64,000 nt of DNA from DATDPM01 sp041498815. GTDB taxonomy: Bacteria > Pseudomonadota > Alphaproteobacteria > DATDPM01. Where the stretch lies: assembly GCA_041498815.1 (NCBI GenBank), contig JBGQJC010000003.1, forward strand, positions 20,425 to 84,424, written 5' to 3'. The notes under the pieces were generated by a model. The model saw nothing but the letters and a program-made list of their open reading frames with translations. It was not told where the DNA came from and ran no database searches. A program made the position numbers and the translations under genes. Below, piece by piece: positions 51,583-59,809 of this stretch; the first letter of the stretch is position 1, and each line of letters opens with the position of its first letter.

Positions 51583-53295
51583 CTAGTGGAGGGGCCAGAT
51601 CTCCGACAGGTACTTCCAATTGACGAAGTAATAGAGGGCGAAGGACAGGAAGAATATCACGACCAGCGTCACGGTGCCGGGAAGCTTGAGCGTGCCCTCG
51701 CTGCCGTAATGGGCGGCCGCGGCGCCTCCGCCCGGACCCACGGCCGGGTAGAGGCGGATCGATTCCGCATCCCGCGGCTTGCCGAACAGGACCGAGCCGA
51801 CGACGACCACGATGTACATGACCCCGCCCAAGGCCGCCAGAATCGCGAACAGGCCGTTCAGGCCCAGCATCAAGAAGGCGGCATCGGGATAGTGAAAGGT
51901 GAGCGGAGCGTCGCTGAAGGTGATGTCCCAGTGACGGCGCGCGACGCCCAGCGTTCCCGCCCCCATCATGCAGAGCGAAATGCCTCCGACGCCGATCCCG
52001 AAAACGTAAGGCTGCCACTGCGCGACCTTCTTCAGCACGAGCTCGCGCCGGAAGATGAGCGGGATCACGAGATAGGTGATGGCCATAAAGGCGAGCGTCG
52101 TTCCGGCCACGACCGTCCCGTGGAAATGACCCGGCACATAAAGCGTATTGTGCATGATGAGATTGAGTTGTTCGGTCCCCAAAATGACGCCGGTGATTCC
52201 GCCCAGGAATCCGAACATGACGAGCGACAGGGCCATGCCGGCGAAGGCGGGATTGCCCCAGGGCGCCTTGCGCAGCCATTCGAATATGCCTTTGGTGAAG
52301 CCGCGCCGGCGCTGCGCCGCTTCGATCGCGCCCGGCACGCTCATGCCGTGGATCATGCTGCCCAGGACCGCGAGATACATCGCATAGGAAGTGTTGAAGA
52401 TCTTCCAACTGGAGCTGATGCCAGGATCGGTCAGGATGTGATGGGCGGAGGCGAGCTGCAGGAAAAGAATATAAAGAAGGAAAGCGCCGCGGCTCACTTT
52501 CTCGGAAAGAGGTTTGGCACCGAGCACGAGGGCGGCGATCGCGTACCACACGGCGACATGGGCCGAGACGTTGATCTGCTGGGACGAATGGCCCATGCCC
52601 CACCAGATCACCCGGTACATGATGGTGTCGATGTTGGTGATGAGCTTCAGGCCCCATTGGTCGAGCGACCACAAAAAGGTGGGTATCAAAATAATCGCGC
52701 CCGAGGCGATGGTGAAGACGGCGATGATCGCCGCCGTCAGCGCGCCGAAGGTGACGAGCGGGATCGATCCCTCGTAGGTGCGCTCGTCGCGCGCCACCAC
52801 CAGGGTCCCGAAGAAGACGAAACAGCCGATAAGCGCCCCCACCGCGAAGAGGATGAGGCCGAGATAGAAGTGAGGCGCCGCCTTCATCGGCACGTATGAC
52901 GTGAACATCACGCTGGATTGGCCCTGGAGCACGGCGATGTCGGTCAACACCGCTCCGCCGATCATGAGCACGAATCCGGCCCAGGCGAATTTGGGCGCCG
53001 CGATCCGCGAATTGAGAAGGACCGCGGAGGCGAAATAGAGCACCGCCATCTCGAAAAAGATGATCCAGAACAGGAGCACGTTGACGCCGTGCCCGGTGAG
53101 GATCAGATAGAACCACTCGGCCGGAAGCAGGTGCACCGCCGGCCAGCGGGTGAGCGCAACCGACAGGCCGAAAGCCCCGCCGATGGCGAGGAAGATAACG
53201 CCCGCGACCGCGTTCGCCTTGATCAAGGCTTCCGCCTGCGAATTCACGCGCAATCCCGTCTCGGGGCAGGTTCGAAATGTCGCCGCTTGCGCCAT
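51583..53295 (-). CDS. Heme-copper oxidoreductase subunit I lacking the His-Tyr tyrosine
   Basis: The 570-residue product has about 12-14 transmembrane segments and all metal ligands: H69 (TGHGVN) and H392 for the low-spin heme, H390 (PGHFHG) for the active heme, and H236, H285 and H286 for copper. Oxidases of types A and B have GHPEVY here; this protein reads GHSSQQ, with Gln240 where Tyr would be. That is expected of nitric oxide reductases in the B-type branch or of a cbb3-like arrangement with Tyr elsewhere. It is two bases after the CuA subunit gene, with SCO following. A norSY-senC-like operon is the closest match known to me. Confidence 0.85.
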   Translation of the reverse strand: MAQAATFRTCPETGLRVNSQAEALIKANAVAGVIFLAIGGAFGLSVALTRWPAVHLLPAEWFYLILTGHGVNVLLFWIIFFEMAVLYFASAVLLNSRIAAPKFAWAGFVLMIGGAVLTDIAVLQGQSSVMFTSYVPMKAAPHFYLGLILFAVGALIGCFVFFGTLVVARDERTYEGSIPLVTFGALTAAIIAVFTIASGAIILIPTFLWSLDQWGLKLITNIDTIMYRVIWWGMGHSSQQINVSAHVAVWYAIAALVLGAKPLSEKVSRGAFLLYILFLQLASAHHILTDPGISSSWKIFNTSYAMYLAVLGSMIHGMSVPGAIEAAQRRRGFTKGIFEWLRKAPWGNPAFAGMALSLVMFGFLGGITGVILGTEQLNLIMHNTLYVPGHFHGTVVAGTTLAFMAITYLVIPLIFRRELVLKKVAQWQPYVFGIGVGGISLCMMGAGTLGVARRHWDITFSDAPLTFHYPDAAFLMLGLNGLFAILAALGGVMYIVVVVGSVLFGKPRDAESIRLYPAVGPGGGAAAAHYGSEGTLKLPGTVTLVVIFFLSFALYYFVNWKYLSEIWPLH

Positions 53296-53297
53296 GG

Positions 53298-53885
53298 TCA
53301 CTCCCCCTTGTCTTTCGAGTCTTTTTCCGCCGCGGGCGGCGCCCCGCCGTCGACGACATAGATCTTGCCGACCATCGTGTGGTGGCCGATTCCGCAGAAT
53401 TCGTTGCACACGATGGAATACTCGCCCGATTTCGTGGGCGTGATGGTCAGCACCATCTCGTAATTGGGATGGACCTCGATGTTGATGTTGACGGGCTGCA
53501 GCGAAAAGCCGTGCAACCAATCGAGCGACGAAAGATGGAGCCGGTAGCTCTGTCCCTTTTCGAGCTCGAGGACCGGCCACCATTCCCAGGTACGGGCGAT
53601 CAGATAGGCATCGCTGCCCGGCGGCGGATGGACGACCGGCAGACCGGTGTCGCCTTCCTCGCGCACCTTGTACTGCTTCGCCGCGGCTTCGGCCTTGGCG
53701 CCGTAGGCGGCCGGATCGACGCGGTAGGCTTCGTTGGAAAGGTTCTGATTACCCGTGAAGTGCCAGAAGATCATGGTGAAAAACATCACCAATCCCCACA
53801 GGAAGGCGATGCTGATCCAGATGATCTCCATCCGGTGAAGCGGTTGCTTCCACCACAGCCGGTCTTCGGGCGGTCGGATCGCCAT
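53298..53885 (-). CDS. CuA-containing subunit II
   Basis: The 195-residue product has one transmembrane segment near the N-terminus (IIWISIAFLWGLVMFFTMIF), a periplasmic cupredoxin domain, and an intact CuA site: H125, then C160, E162, C164, H168 and M171 (CNEFCGIGHHTM). It accepts electrons from cytochrome c or a cupredoxin and passes them to subunit I. The N-terminal part lacks the second helix that canonical subunit II proteins have. It is next to subunit I with a two-base gap. Confidence 0.93.
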   Translation of the reverse strand: MAIRPPEDRLWWKQPLHRMEIIWISIAFLWGLVMFFTMIFWHFTGNQNLSNEAYRVDPAAYGAKAEAAAKQYKVREEGDTGLPVVHPPPGSDAYLIARTWEWWPVLELEKGQSYRLHLSSLDWLHGFSLQPVNINIEVHPNYEMVLTITPTKSGEYSIVCNEFCGIGHHTMVGKIYVVDGGAPPAAEKDSKDKGE

Positions 53886-53894
53886 CGCCGCCTC

Positions 53895-54077
53895 CTATTT
53901 GCCGATCGGGATCTGGGCGATCTCCATCACGCCCCAGATGATGTAGAACACCGTGGGGATGGTGACGCCGAGGAAGAGAAGCAGGAATGGATTGTCGAGG
54001 ATGCGCTGCATCACCGGCACGGGTGCATCGGCGCCGTCGCCGGATCCACCGCGAGCGGGCTGTTTCGCTTCGGCCAT
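53895..54077 (-). CDS. Small single-span membrane subunit
   Basis: The 60-residue product has a polar N-terminus (MAEAKQPARGGSGDGAD) and one hydrophobic helix (NPFLLLFLGVTIPTVFYIIWGVMEI). It is nine bases before the CuA subunit gene and first in the operon. It is likely an accessory subunit of the heme-copper enzyme, like the small IIa-type subunits of B-type oxidases, but no signature proves this. Confidence 0.7.
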   Translation of the reverse strand: MAEAKQPARGGSGDGADAPVPVMQRILDNPFLLLFLGVTIPTVFYIIWGVMEIAQIPIGK

Positions 54078-54170
54078 GGGTTCCCCCTGGGTTCGCACGG
54101 GCCAATCGCCGGACGCGGCCGAAAGATGCCCGCGCGCTAAGACTTTAGGTATCCTACAACCGCGGCGGCT

Positions 54171-54184
54171 TTGACGTAAATCAA
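54171..54184 (-). promoter_or_regulatory. FNR/Dnr-type binding site before the respiratory operon
   Basis: TTGAC-GTAA-ATCAA differs by one base from the consensus TTGAT-N4-ATCAA of FNR-, Anr- and Dnr-type regulators. It lies 94 bases upstream of the first gene of the operon (start 54077). It predicts control by low oxygen or nitric oxide. The only Crp/Fnr proteins in this window lack Fnr Cys ligands. Confidence 0.6.
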
Positions 54185-54229
54185 AACGGCGGCCGATGCG
54201 GCGGCAAGCCTGACCTTTCGAGTCATGGC

Positions 54230-54418
54230 TCAGCCGGGATAGGCGAGGCGAATCAGCCAGAAACCCAAAAGGGCGAGCCCCAAGAGGAGAAAGAAGAACA
54301 CGGCCGTCCGGTATTCGAGCCGGCGGCCGAGCGCAACCTCGATCCGATCGAGCAGAAAGTCGGAAAAGAAATAGAGCAGGATGGCGAAGGCGGTGAAGAC
54401 GACGGCTTCCATTCTCAT
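54230..54418 (-). CDS. Small two-TM membrane protein
   Basis: The 62-residue product has two hydrophobic segments (AVVFTAFAILLYFFSDFLL and TAVFFFLLLGLALLGFWLI) joined by a charged loop (DRIEVALGRRLEYR). It is not recognised. It precedes the respiratory operon by 150 bases on the same strand. It may be a separate small gene because the FNR-type site lies between them. Confidence 0.6.
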   Translation of the reverse strand: MRMEAVVFTAFAILLYFFSDFLLDRIEVALGRRLEYRTAVFFFLLLGLALLGFWLIRLAYPG

Positions 54419-54441
54419 TCACCCGGCCGCTGTGCCTACCG

Positions 54442-54493
54442 AAAACCTCATCCAGGCTGGTTTGGGCAGGCGATCCCCGATGGGATCGATTGA
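54442..54493 (+). repeat. Fragment of the dispersed repeat (left end only), copy 4
   Basis: AAAACCTCATCCAGGCTGGT and the bases after it match the left ends at 24573 and 47644. The match stops after about 52 bases. It lies just after the 3' end of hemN on the other strand. Confidence 0.75.
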
Positions 54494-54542
54494 TACGCTT
54501 AGCTGGGGCAGCAACTGGGACTTCGGGTTGCTCCGGCGGCGG

Positions 54543-55901
54543 CTACACCGCCTTTGCGTGGCGTGGCTCGCTGTCGGCCCTGAAATATGCGTCGAAGGCG
54601 GCGCAGACTGAACGCACAAGTGGACGCGCACGCTCGTTCACCGCCACCTTGCGACCGTCGATGCTAACGACTCCGTCGGACTGGAGCGAAGAGAGCGCCG
54701 CCATTTCGCGGTCGAAGAAACTCGGGGCGTATCCGTGCCCGCGGCAGATCGCAGCGAGGTCGGCGCACAGATTGCACATCAGTTGCGAAATGACGTCGCG
54801 GCGCAGGAGGTCGTCCCGGCCGATTGCCCGCCCGCGTGAAGTGGCAAGCCGTCCGGCCAGCATCGCCTCGCGGTAGTGCGAAATTTTCGGACCGTTCTGA
54901 ACATAGCCTTGAGGCAGCGTGCCGATAGCGGATGCCCCGAACCCAAGAAGCACCGGCGCATCGTCCGCCGTGTAGCCTTGGAAGTTGCGGTGGAGTCGGC
55001 GTTCCCCGGCCGCCATTGCAAGCGGGGTTCCCGGCGCCGCGAAGTGGTCGAGGCCGACGGGGATCAATCCGTGCTCCACAAGCCGCGCGGCCGCGGCGCT
55101 ATAAAGCGCCCACCGCGCCCGCGTTTGCGGCAACGCGCGTTCATCAAGCAAGCGTTGGTGCCGCTTCATCCACGGCACGTGGGCGTAGCCAAAGAGCGCG
55201 ATCTGGCGCGGATCGAGCGTCAGCGTTCGATCGACCGTTGCGACGATCGACTCGACGGTCTGGTGCGGCAAGCCATAGATAAGATCCACGTTGATGTCGT
55301 CGATTCCCTCGGCACGCAACGAATCGACGGCCCGTGCCGTCGTATCATAGGACTGAATGCGATTGACCGCTTCTTGCACGCGGGGCTCGAAGTCCTGAAC
55401 GCCGAGACTGGCCCGCGTCGTACCGGCGCGCGCAAGCGCCGTGGCCATTTCGCGCGAAAAGCCGCGCGGGTCGATTTCGACCGAGACTTGGGTTCGGGGA
55501 GAAACCCCAAAGCGGGCGCGCAGCCGCTCGCAAATCGACAAAAAATCCGCGGGCGTCAGGATTGTCGGGGTCCCACCGCCCCAATGGATGTGCGATACGG
55601 GATGGAGGGCGGAAATCGCATCGGCGACGAGGTCGATCTCGCGTTCCAGCAGCTCGCGATAGCTTGCGACTCGAGCGTATGAATTGACGATCGTGGTGTG
55701 GCAGCCGCAGTACCAGCACAGCTTCGTGCAGAAGGGGACGTGCAGGTAAAGCGACAGGGCTTCGCCCGGCGCGATCCCGGCCAGCCATTCCCGGTACGTT
55801 TCCGGACCCACCTCCGGGCCGAAATGGGGAGCGGTGGGGTAGCTCGTATACCGGGGCACGCGGCCGTCGTATTTTTCGACGATCTCGGGAGTCACGGGCA
55901 T
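54543..55901 (-). CDS. hemN: Oxygen-independent coproporphyrinogen III dehydrogenase
   Basis: HemN is a radical-SAM enzyme that converts coproporphyrinogen III to protoporphyrinogen IX without oxygen. The 452-residue product has CTKLCWYCGC (the C-x3-C-x2-C cluster plus the extra Cys typical of HemN), HIHWGGGTPTILTPADF, SVEIDPRGFSREM and GLPHQTVESIVATVDR. Full length fits HemN rather than the shorter HemW. It is divergent from the pqqA locus. It would supply heme for the adjoining respiratory enzymes under low oxygen, which is an inference. Confidence 0.95.
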   Translation of the reverse strand: MPVTPEIVEKYDGRVPRYTSYPTAPHFGPEVGPETYREWLAGIAPGEALSLYLHVPFCTKLCWYCGCHTTIVNSYARVASYRELLEREIDLVADAISALHPVSHIHWGGGTPTILTPADFLSICERLRARFGVSPRTQVSVEIDPRGFSREMATALARAGTTRASLGVQDFEPRVQEAVNRIQSYDTTARAVDSLRAEGIDDINVDLIYGLPHQTVESIVATVDRTLTLDPRQIALFGYAHVPWMKRHQRLLDERALPQTRARWALYSAAAARLVEHGLIPVGLDHFAAPGTPLAMAAGERRLHRNFQGYTADDAPVLLGFGASAIGTLPQGYVQNGPKISHYREAMLAGRLATSRGRAIGRDDLLRRDVISQLMCNLCADLAAICRGHGYAPSFFDREMAALSSLQSDGVVSIDGRKVAVNERARPLVRSVCAAFDAYFRADSEPRHAKAV

Positions 55902-56333
55902 CCGGCGGCTCTCATCGGGCTCAAACGCGCCTCACATCCAGGATACATTTGGGCAAACGCCCGCGTCGAAGCTGGCACTTCACCGACGCTGGATCGGAGC
56001 GGTTGCTCCCAAGTACAATAATCCCGCTAGTCCTCATCGACAACGTTGCGGCACATCCTCGGCGCACCCATTCTACGTCCGTCCCAAATCATGACGCCTT
56101 AAATAGCGCCCGCGGCAAAATGACGCGACACCAGGCGCCCCGGCGCGGCCTGCGCGGATCGCTGTTTGGATCGGATCGGAATTCGAATGTGCAGCCCGAT
56201 CATGCCGGTATCGTTTCAATTGGAATTAGATCGATCTTGCCACGGTGAACGCCGGCTGAACGGCGGAGTCAGAATCGGTTCAGCCGGTCGGTCCGAAGAT
56301 ACGGACGCAACGATCAACACAAGGGAGAGCACC
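55902..56333. other. 432-bp divergent control region between hemN and pqqA
   Basis: No gene is seen. This region must hold the promoters of hemN (minus) and pqqA (plus). I find no clear FNR-type site (no TTGAT-N4-ATCAA) and no strong -35/-10 pair. AAGGGAGAG at 56321-56329 is the pqqA ribosome site. Confidence 0.5.
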
Positions 56334-56408
56334 ATGTCATGGGTTGATCCCGCGTATTGCGACCTTCGATTGGGATTTGAAGTGACCGCTTACGTCTACG
56401 TTCGTTAA
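56334..56408 (+). CDS. pqqA: PQQ precursor peptide PqqA
   Basis: The 24-residue peptide MSWVDPAYCDLRLGFEVTAY... has the PqqA pattern. The Glu and Tyr that are cross-linked by PqqE are in place as E-x3-Y (GFEVTAY). Compared with the common forms it has Cys at position 9 and ends in YVYVR. The gene has an AAGGGAGAG site. It is followed by a hairpin and then pqqD. Confidence 0.93.
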   Translation: MSWVDPAYCDLRLGFEVTAYVYVR

Positions 56409-56424
56409 CAAGCGGACGAACAGG

Positions 56425-56456
56425 CGAGGGACCGGTTCATCCGGATCGGTCCCTCG
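56425..56456 (+). terminator. Hairpin between pqqA and pqqD
   Basis: A 10-bp perfect stem, CGAGGGACCG (56425-56434) with CGGTCCCTCG (56447-56456), has a 12-base loop and is followed by TTAT. It is probably an attenuator that lets pqqA be made in excess over the downstream enzymes, as known for other pqq operons. Confidence 0.7.
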
Positions 56457-56514
56457 TTATCCCCGCCGCGCCCGGCGAAAGTGAGGCTCGGCATCCATAA
56501 CGAGAGACTGCACC

Positions 56515-56820
56515 ATGGCCGAACTGCTTGCGATCAACTCCGGCGAACGGTTCGAAATCAATCCTCTCTACATGTTTCGTTGGGAGGAAACGCAGGACGC
56601 TTTCATCCTCCTATATCCCGAAGGCGTCGTGAAACTCAGCGAAACCGCAGCCGAAATCCTCAAGCGCTGCAACGGCGAGGCAACGGTTGTCGACATCGTG
56701 CGCGACCTGGCGCAGCAGTATGCCGCGGGCGGCGCCGGAACTGACGGCAGAATCGAGGACAGCGTGCGCAAATTCCTGGAGGTGTCCCATGCCAAAGGAT
56801 GGATCCGACGCAAGGCTTGA
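56515..56820 (+). CDS. pqqD: PQQ peptide chaperone PqqD
   Basis: PqqD binds the PqqA peptide and presents it to PqqE. The 101-residue product has the family pattern FRWEETQDAFILLYPEGVVKL, then TAAEILKRCNGEATVVDIV and the C-terminal helix FLEVSHAKGWI. It overlaps pqqE by 32 bases. In the usual order pqqB and pqqC lie between pqqA and pqqD; here only the hairpin and about 60 further bases do. Confidence 0.93.
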   Translation: MAELLAINSGERFEINPLYMFRWEETQDAFILLYPEGVVKLSETAAEILKRCNGEATVVDIVRDLAQQYAAGGAGTDGRIEDSVRKFLEVSHAKGWIRRKA

Positions 56821-57922
56821 CGGCCAGGGTAAGCCGCTGTGGCTGTGCTGCGAACTCACTTACCGCTGTCCGCTCAAGTGCCCGTGGTGCAATAACCCTC
56901 TGAATTTCGACGACTACCGCAACGAGCTCAGCACCGACGAGTGGAAGCGGGTTTTCCGCGAGGGTCGCAAGTTGGGCTCGCTCCAGCTCGGGCTCACCGG
57001 CGGCGAACCCCTGATGCGCGACGACATCGTCGAGCTCACAGCCTATGCCAACGAACTTGGCTACTACACCAATCTCATCACCTCGGGGATCGGGCTCAGC
57101 GAAGAGCGACTCATCGCTCTCAAGGATGCGGGCTTGAAACAAATCCAGCTCTCCATCCAGTCGTGCGAACGCGAGATTACCGATGCGCTTGTTGGGGCCC
57201 GCGCCCACGATCTCAAGCTGGAGGCCGCACGCAACATTAAGAAGCACGGCTTTCCGATGGTGCTCAACATCCCGGTGGTGCGCCAGAACATCGAGAAAGT
57301 CCGCGAGTACCTGGACATGGCCGAGGCGCTGAAAGTGGATTACCTCGAGTTTGCCAACGTCCAGTACTATAATTGGGCTGCGCTCAACCGTGATGAGTTG
57401 CTGCCCACCCGCGAGCAGCTCGAACGGGCCGAGGCGGCGGTCAAAGCGGCTCGCGAGCGCTTGGGCAAGAACATGACGATCTACTTCGTCGTCCCCGATT
57501 ACTACGCCGGCCGGCCCAAAGCGTGCATGAACGGGTGGGGCTCAATCCATTTCACCATCGCCCCGGATGGCTCCGGCCTGCCCTGCCAAGAAGCGCGCAT
57601 CATCAAGGACATGGACTTCCCTTCGGTGCGGGACCACGACCTCCAGTGGATTTGGCACGATTCGCCCGCCTTCAACCGGTTCCGCGGCTTCGAGTGGATG
57701 AAGGAGCCGTGCCGGAGTTGCGACGAACGGTCCAAGGATTTTGGCGGGTGCCGCTGCCAGGCTTTCCTTCTCACCGGCGACGCCACTAATCCCGATCCTG
57801 CCTGTACCAAGTCGCCCGATCACCATTTGGTCGAGGAAGCGATCGCCAATGCGTTCCGGCCCGGCCGACTGACGCAGCCGCTGGTGTTGCGCCGCGCCCG
57901 CGCCACGGCGCCTGTGGTGTGA
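56789..57922 (+). CDS. pqqE: PqqA peptide cyclase (radical SAM, PqqE)
   Basis: PqqE links the Glu and Tyr side chains of PqqA by a carbon-carbon bond. The 377-residue product has the radical-SAM cluster CPLKCPWC (C27, C31, C34), GLTGGEPLMRDDI, and a SPASM region with many Cys (KACMNGWG, GLPCQEARI, PCRSCDERS, GGCRCQAF, PACTKSPDH). GGAGG lies eight bases before the ATG at 56789. It is complete and should be active. Confidence 0.95.
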   Translation: MPKDGSDARLDGQGKPLWLCCELTYRCPLKCPWCNNPLNFDDYRNELSTDEWKRVFREGRKLGSLQLGLTGGEPLMRDDIVELTAYANELGYYTNLITSGIGLSEERLIALKDAGLKQIQLSIQSCEREITDALVGARAHDLKLEAARNIKKHGFPMVLNIPVVRQNIEKVREYLDMAEALKVDYLEFANVQYYNWAALNRDELLPTREQLERAEAAVKAARERLGKNMTIYFVVPDYYAGRPKACMNGWGSIHFTIAPDGSGLPCQEARIIKDMDFPSVRDHDLQWIWHDSPAFNRFRGFEWMKEPCRSCDERSKDFGGCRCQAFLLTGDATNPDPACTKSPDHHLVEEAIANAFRPGRLTQPLVLRRARATAPVV

Positions 57923-57932
57923 GGCGCGGCTT

Positions 57933-58034
57933 ATGGGCCTGCCGCACGACACGGTCTCCGGCACAATCCTGGCCGGGCTTATTCTGACGGCGATTCTCTT
58001 CTTTGCGGTGCGAGCCCTGACGGGCGCGGGCTGA
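57933..58034 (+). CDS. 33-residue single-span membrane peptide
   Basis: The frame MGLPHDTVSGTILAGLILTA ... FFAVRALTGAG encodes one hydrophobic helix with short polar ends. It starts 10 bases after the pqqE stop, with GTGAGG upstream, and stops 19 bases before the next gene. It is too short for normal gene finders. It could be a small partner of the adjoining membrane protein. It has no family that I recognise. Confidence 0.6.
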   Translation: MGLPHDTVSGTILAGLILTAILFFAVRALTGAG

Positions 58035-58053
58035 CAAGGGGCTCGCGCAAGCG

Positions 58054-58569
58054 ATGGTCACGCAGCTCGGGCCCCTGTTCGACCTCGTCCTGCGCTGGAC
58101 CCATATTGCCGGCGCGCTGGTATGGATCGGCCATAACTACGTTAACGTCGTCCTGACGCCGCGCTTCGTTCCGCTTGAAGCGGCGGATTTCGCTCCCGGC
58201 GCGGGAAGCGCGGAACTCGAATCGCGGCTGCGGAAGGAGCACGGCACGTTTCGTTTCGCCGCGCTCGTCACCTGGACTGCCGGCGCGCTGATGCTGTGGC
58301 GAAGCGGCCAGCTGTGGGACGCGGTGACGCTCCAAGGCTATGCGGCGGTGATTGGGACCGGTGCCTGGATCGGGACGCTCATGGTCCTCAATCTGTTCCT
58401 GGTGCTGTGGCCGCATCAGAAGAAAGTGCTGGGGTTGGTCCCCGCGAGTCCCGAAGAGCGTGCGCGCTGCGCCCGGATCACGTTCTTGTCCTCGCGCACC
58501 AACACGATTCTCTCGATTCCGCTTCTTTTCTTCATGGCCGCCGCGACGCACGGCGCGGCCCTGTTCTGA
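58054..58569 (+). CDS. Four-TM membrane protein, Urate_ox_N (PuuD N-terminal)-like
   Basis: The 171-residue product has about four hydrophobic segments and the features RWTHIAGALVWIGHNYVNVV, FRFAALVTWTAGALMLW and LVLWPHQKKVLGL. These resemble the membrane domain at the N-terminus of urate hydroxylase PuuD. The cytochrome c part of PuuD is missing. The His residues could bind heme. Its place between pqqE and serC suggests an electron-transfer role in the pathway, but this is inference. The match is from memory of family motifs and is not certain. Confidence 0.6.
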   Translation: MVTQLGPLFDLVLRWTHIAGALVWIGHNYVNVVLTPRFVPLEAADFAPGAGSAELESRLRKEHGTFRFAALVTWTAGALMLWRSGQLWDAVTLQGYAAVIGTGAWIGTLMVLNLFLVLWPHQKKVLGLVPASPEERARCARITFLSSRTNTILSIPLLFFMAAATHGAALF

Positions 58570-58571
58570 GC

Positions 58572-59654
58572 GTGGCCCGCGTTTACAACTTCGCGGCAGG
58601 GCCTTCGATGATGCCGGAGCCGGTGCTCGCGCGCATCAAGGATGACGTGCCAAATTGGCGCGGCACCGGCATGTCGGTCCTGGAGCTTCCCTTCACCGGA
58701 GTCGCATTCCGCAATCTGGCGGAAACGGCGATGGAAAACCTGCGGACGCTCCTTGCGGTGCCTGACAGCCACCGCATCCTGTTTCTGCACGGCGGGGCGC
58801 AGGCCCAGTTCGCGGCGGTCCCGCTGAACTTGCTTGCCGGGCGCGACCGCGCCGATTACATCGAAACCGGCTATTGGGCGGGCCGGGCTATCCGCGAGGC
58901 CGAACGCTATTGCCGGATCAATATCGCGGCGAGTGGAAAGGCAGACGGATTCTCCCGCATCCCGCCGCCGCCCGAGTGGCGCCTCGACCGCGAAGCCGCC
59001 TATTGCCACATCACCGCGAACGAAACGGTCGGCGGCACCGAGTTCCATTTCACGCCCGACACCGTGGATGTGCCCCTTGTTGCCGACATGACCTCGAACT
59101 TTCTCTCGCGGCCGGTCGATGTTTCGCGCTTCGGCCTCATTTACGCGAGCGCGCAGAAAAACATCGGCCCTGCCGGACTTGCCATTGTTATCGTCCGTGA
59201 TGATTTGATCGGCGCCGCCCACGTCCTTACCCCGAGTGTATTCGACTTTAAACTACAAGCCGAAAATCACTCGCTCTATAACACGCCCAATACCTTCGCG
59301 GTCTACGTCGCAGGGCTCGCTTTCGAATGGCTGCTGGATCAGGGCGGGCTCGAAGCGATGGCGCAGGCCTGCATGCGCAAGAGCGAGCGGCTCTATGGCG
59401 TCATCGATTCGCACCCGTTCTACCGCGGCAATGCGGAGCCCGAGTGCCGTTCGCGCATGAACGTCTGCTTCTCGCTTGCGGACAGGGCGCTCGAAGCCGC
59501 GTTTTTGTCGGAGGCGGCGGATGCGGGCCTCGTAAATCTCGCCGGCCATCGCTCAGTGGGCGGGATTCGCGCTTCGCTCTACAACGCGATGCCGGAGACC
59601 GGTGTCGAGGCGCTCGCGGATTTCATGACGGACTTCGCCCGCCGCTACGGGTGA
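58572..59654 (+). CDS. serC: SerC-type PLP aminotransferase
   Basis: The 360-residue product has family-wide SerC features: VYNFAAGPSMMPEPVL at the N-terminus, LFLHGGAQAQFAAVPLNLL, CHITANETVGGTEFHF, and the PLP lysine in SAQKNIGPAG. It ends with SLYNAMPETGVEALADFM. SerC makes phosphoserine from phosphohydroxypyruvate. The start is GTG at 58572, two bases after the upstream stop. No serA or serB is near. In this setting it may use a different substrate. Confidence 0.88.
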   Translation: MARVYNFAAGPSMMPEPVLARIKDDVPNWRGTGMSVLELPFTGVAFRNLAETAMENLRTLLAVPDSHRILFLHGGAQAQFAAVPLNLLAGRDRADYIETGYWAGRAIREAERYCRINIAASGKADGFSRIPPPPEWRLDREAAYCHITANETVGGTEFHFTPDTVDVPLVADMTSNFLSRPVDVSRFGLIYASAQKNIGPAGLAIVIVRDDLIGAAHVLTPSVFDFKLQAENHSLYNTPNTFAVYVAGLAFEWLLDQGGLEAMAQACMRKSERLYGVIDSHPFYRGNAEPECRSRMNVCFSLADRALEAAFLSEAADAGLVNLAGHRSVGGIRASLYNAMPETGVEALADFMTDFARRYG

Positions 59655-59809
59655 GCGGCACGGCAAGTCGACGGGGATCGCGGATGGGGATTCAGGCATT
59701 TCGGGAATGTCCTCAACGGGCGACGCCGCGGCGGCAGGATCGTCGTTGATCCAGATCAATATGCGGGCTTTGTGCCCATGCCTTTATTAGCCGTGCGTAA
59801 GGGTCCTTT

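Noticed and set aside
56425..56456. A missing pqqB/pqqC pair hidden in the pqqA-pqqD gap
   Set aside because: The gap is only about 107 bases and holds a hairpin; there is no room for either gene.
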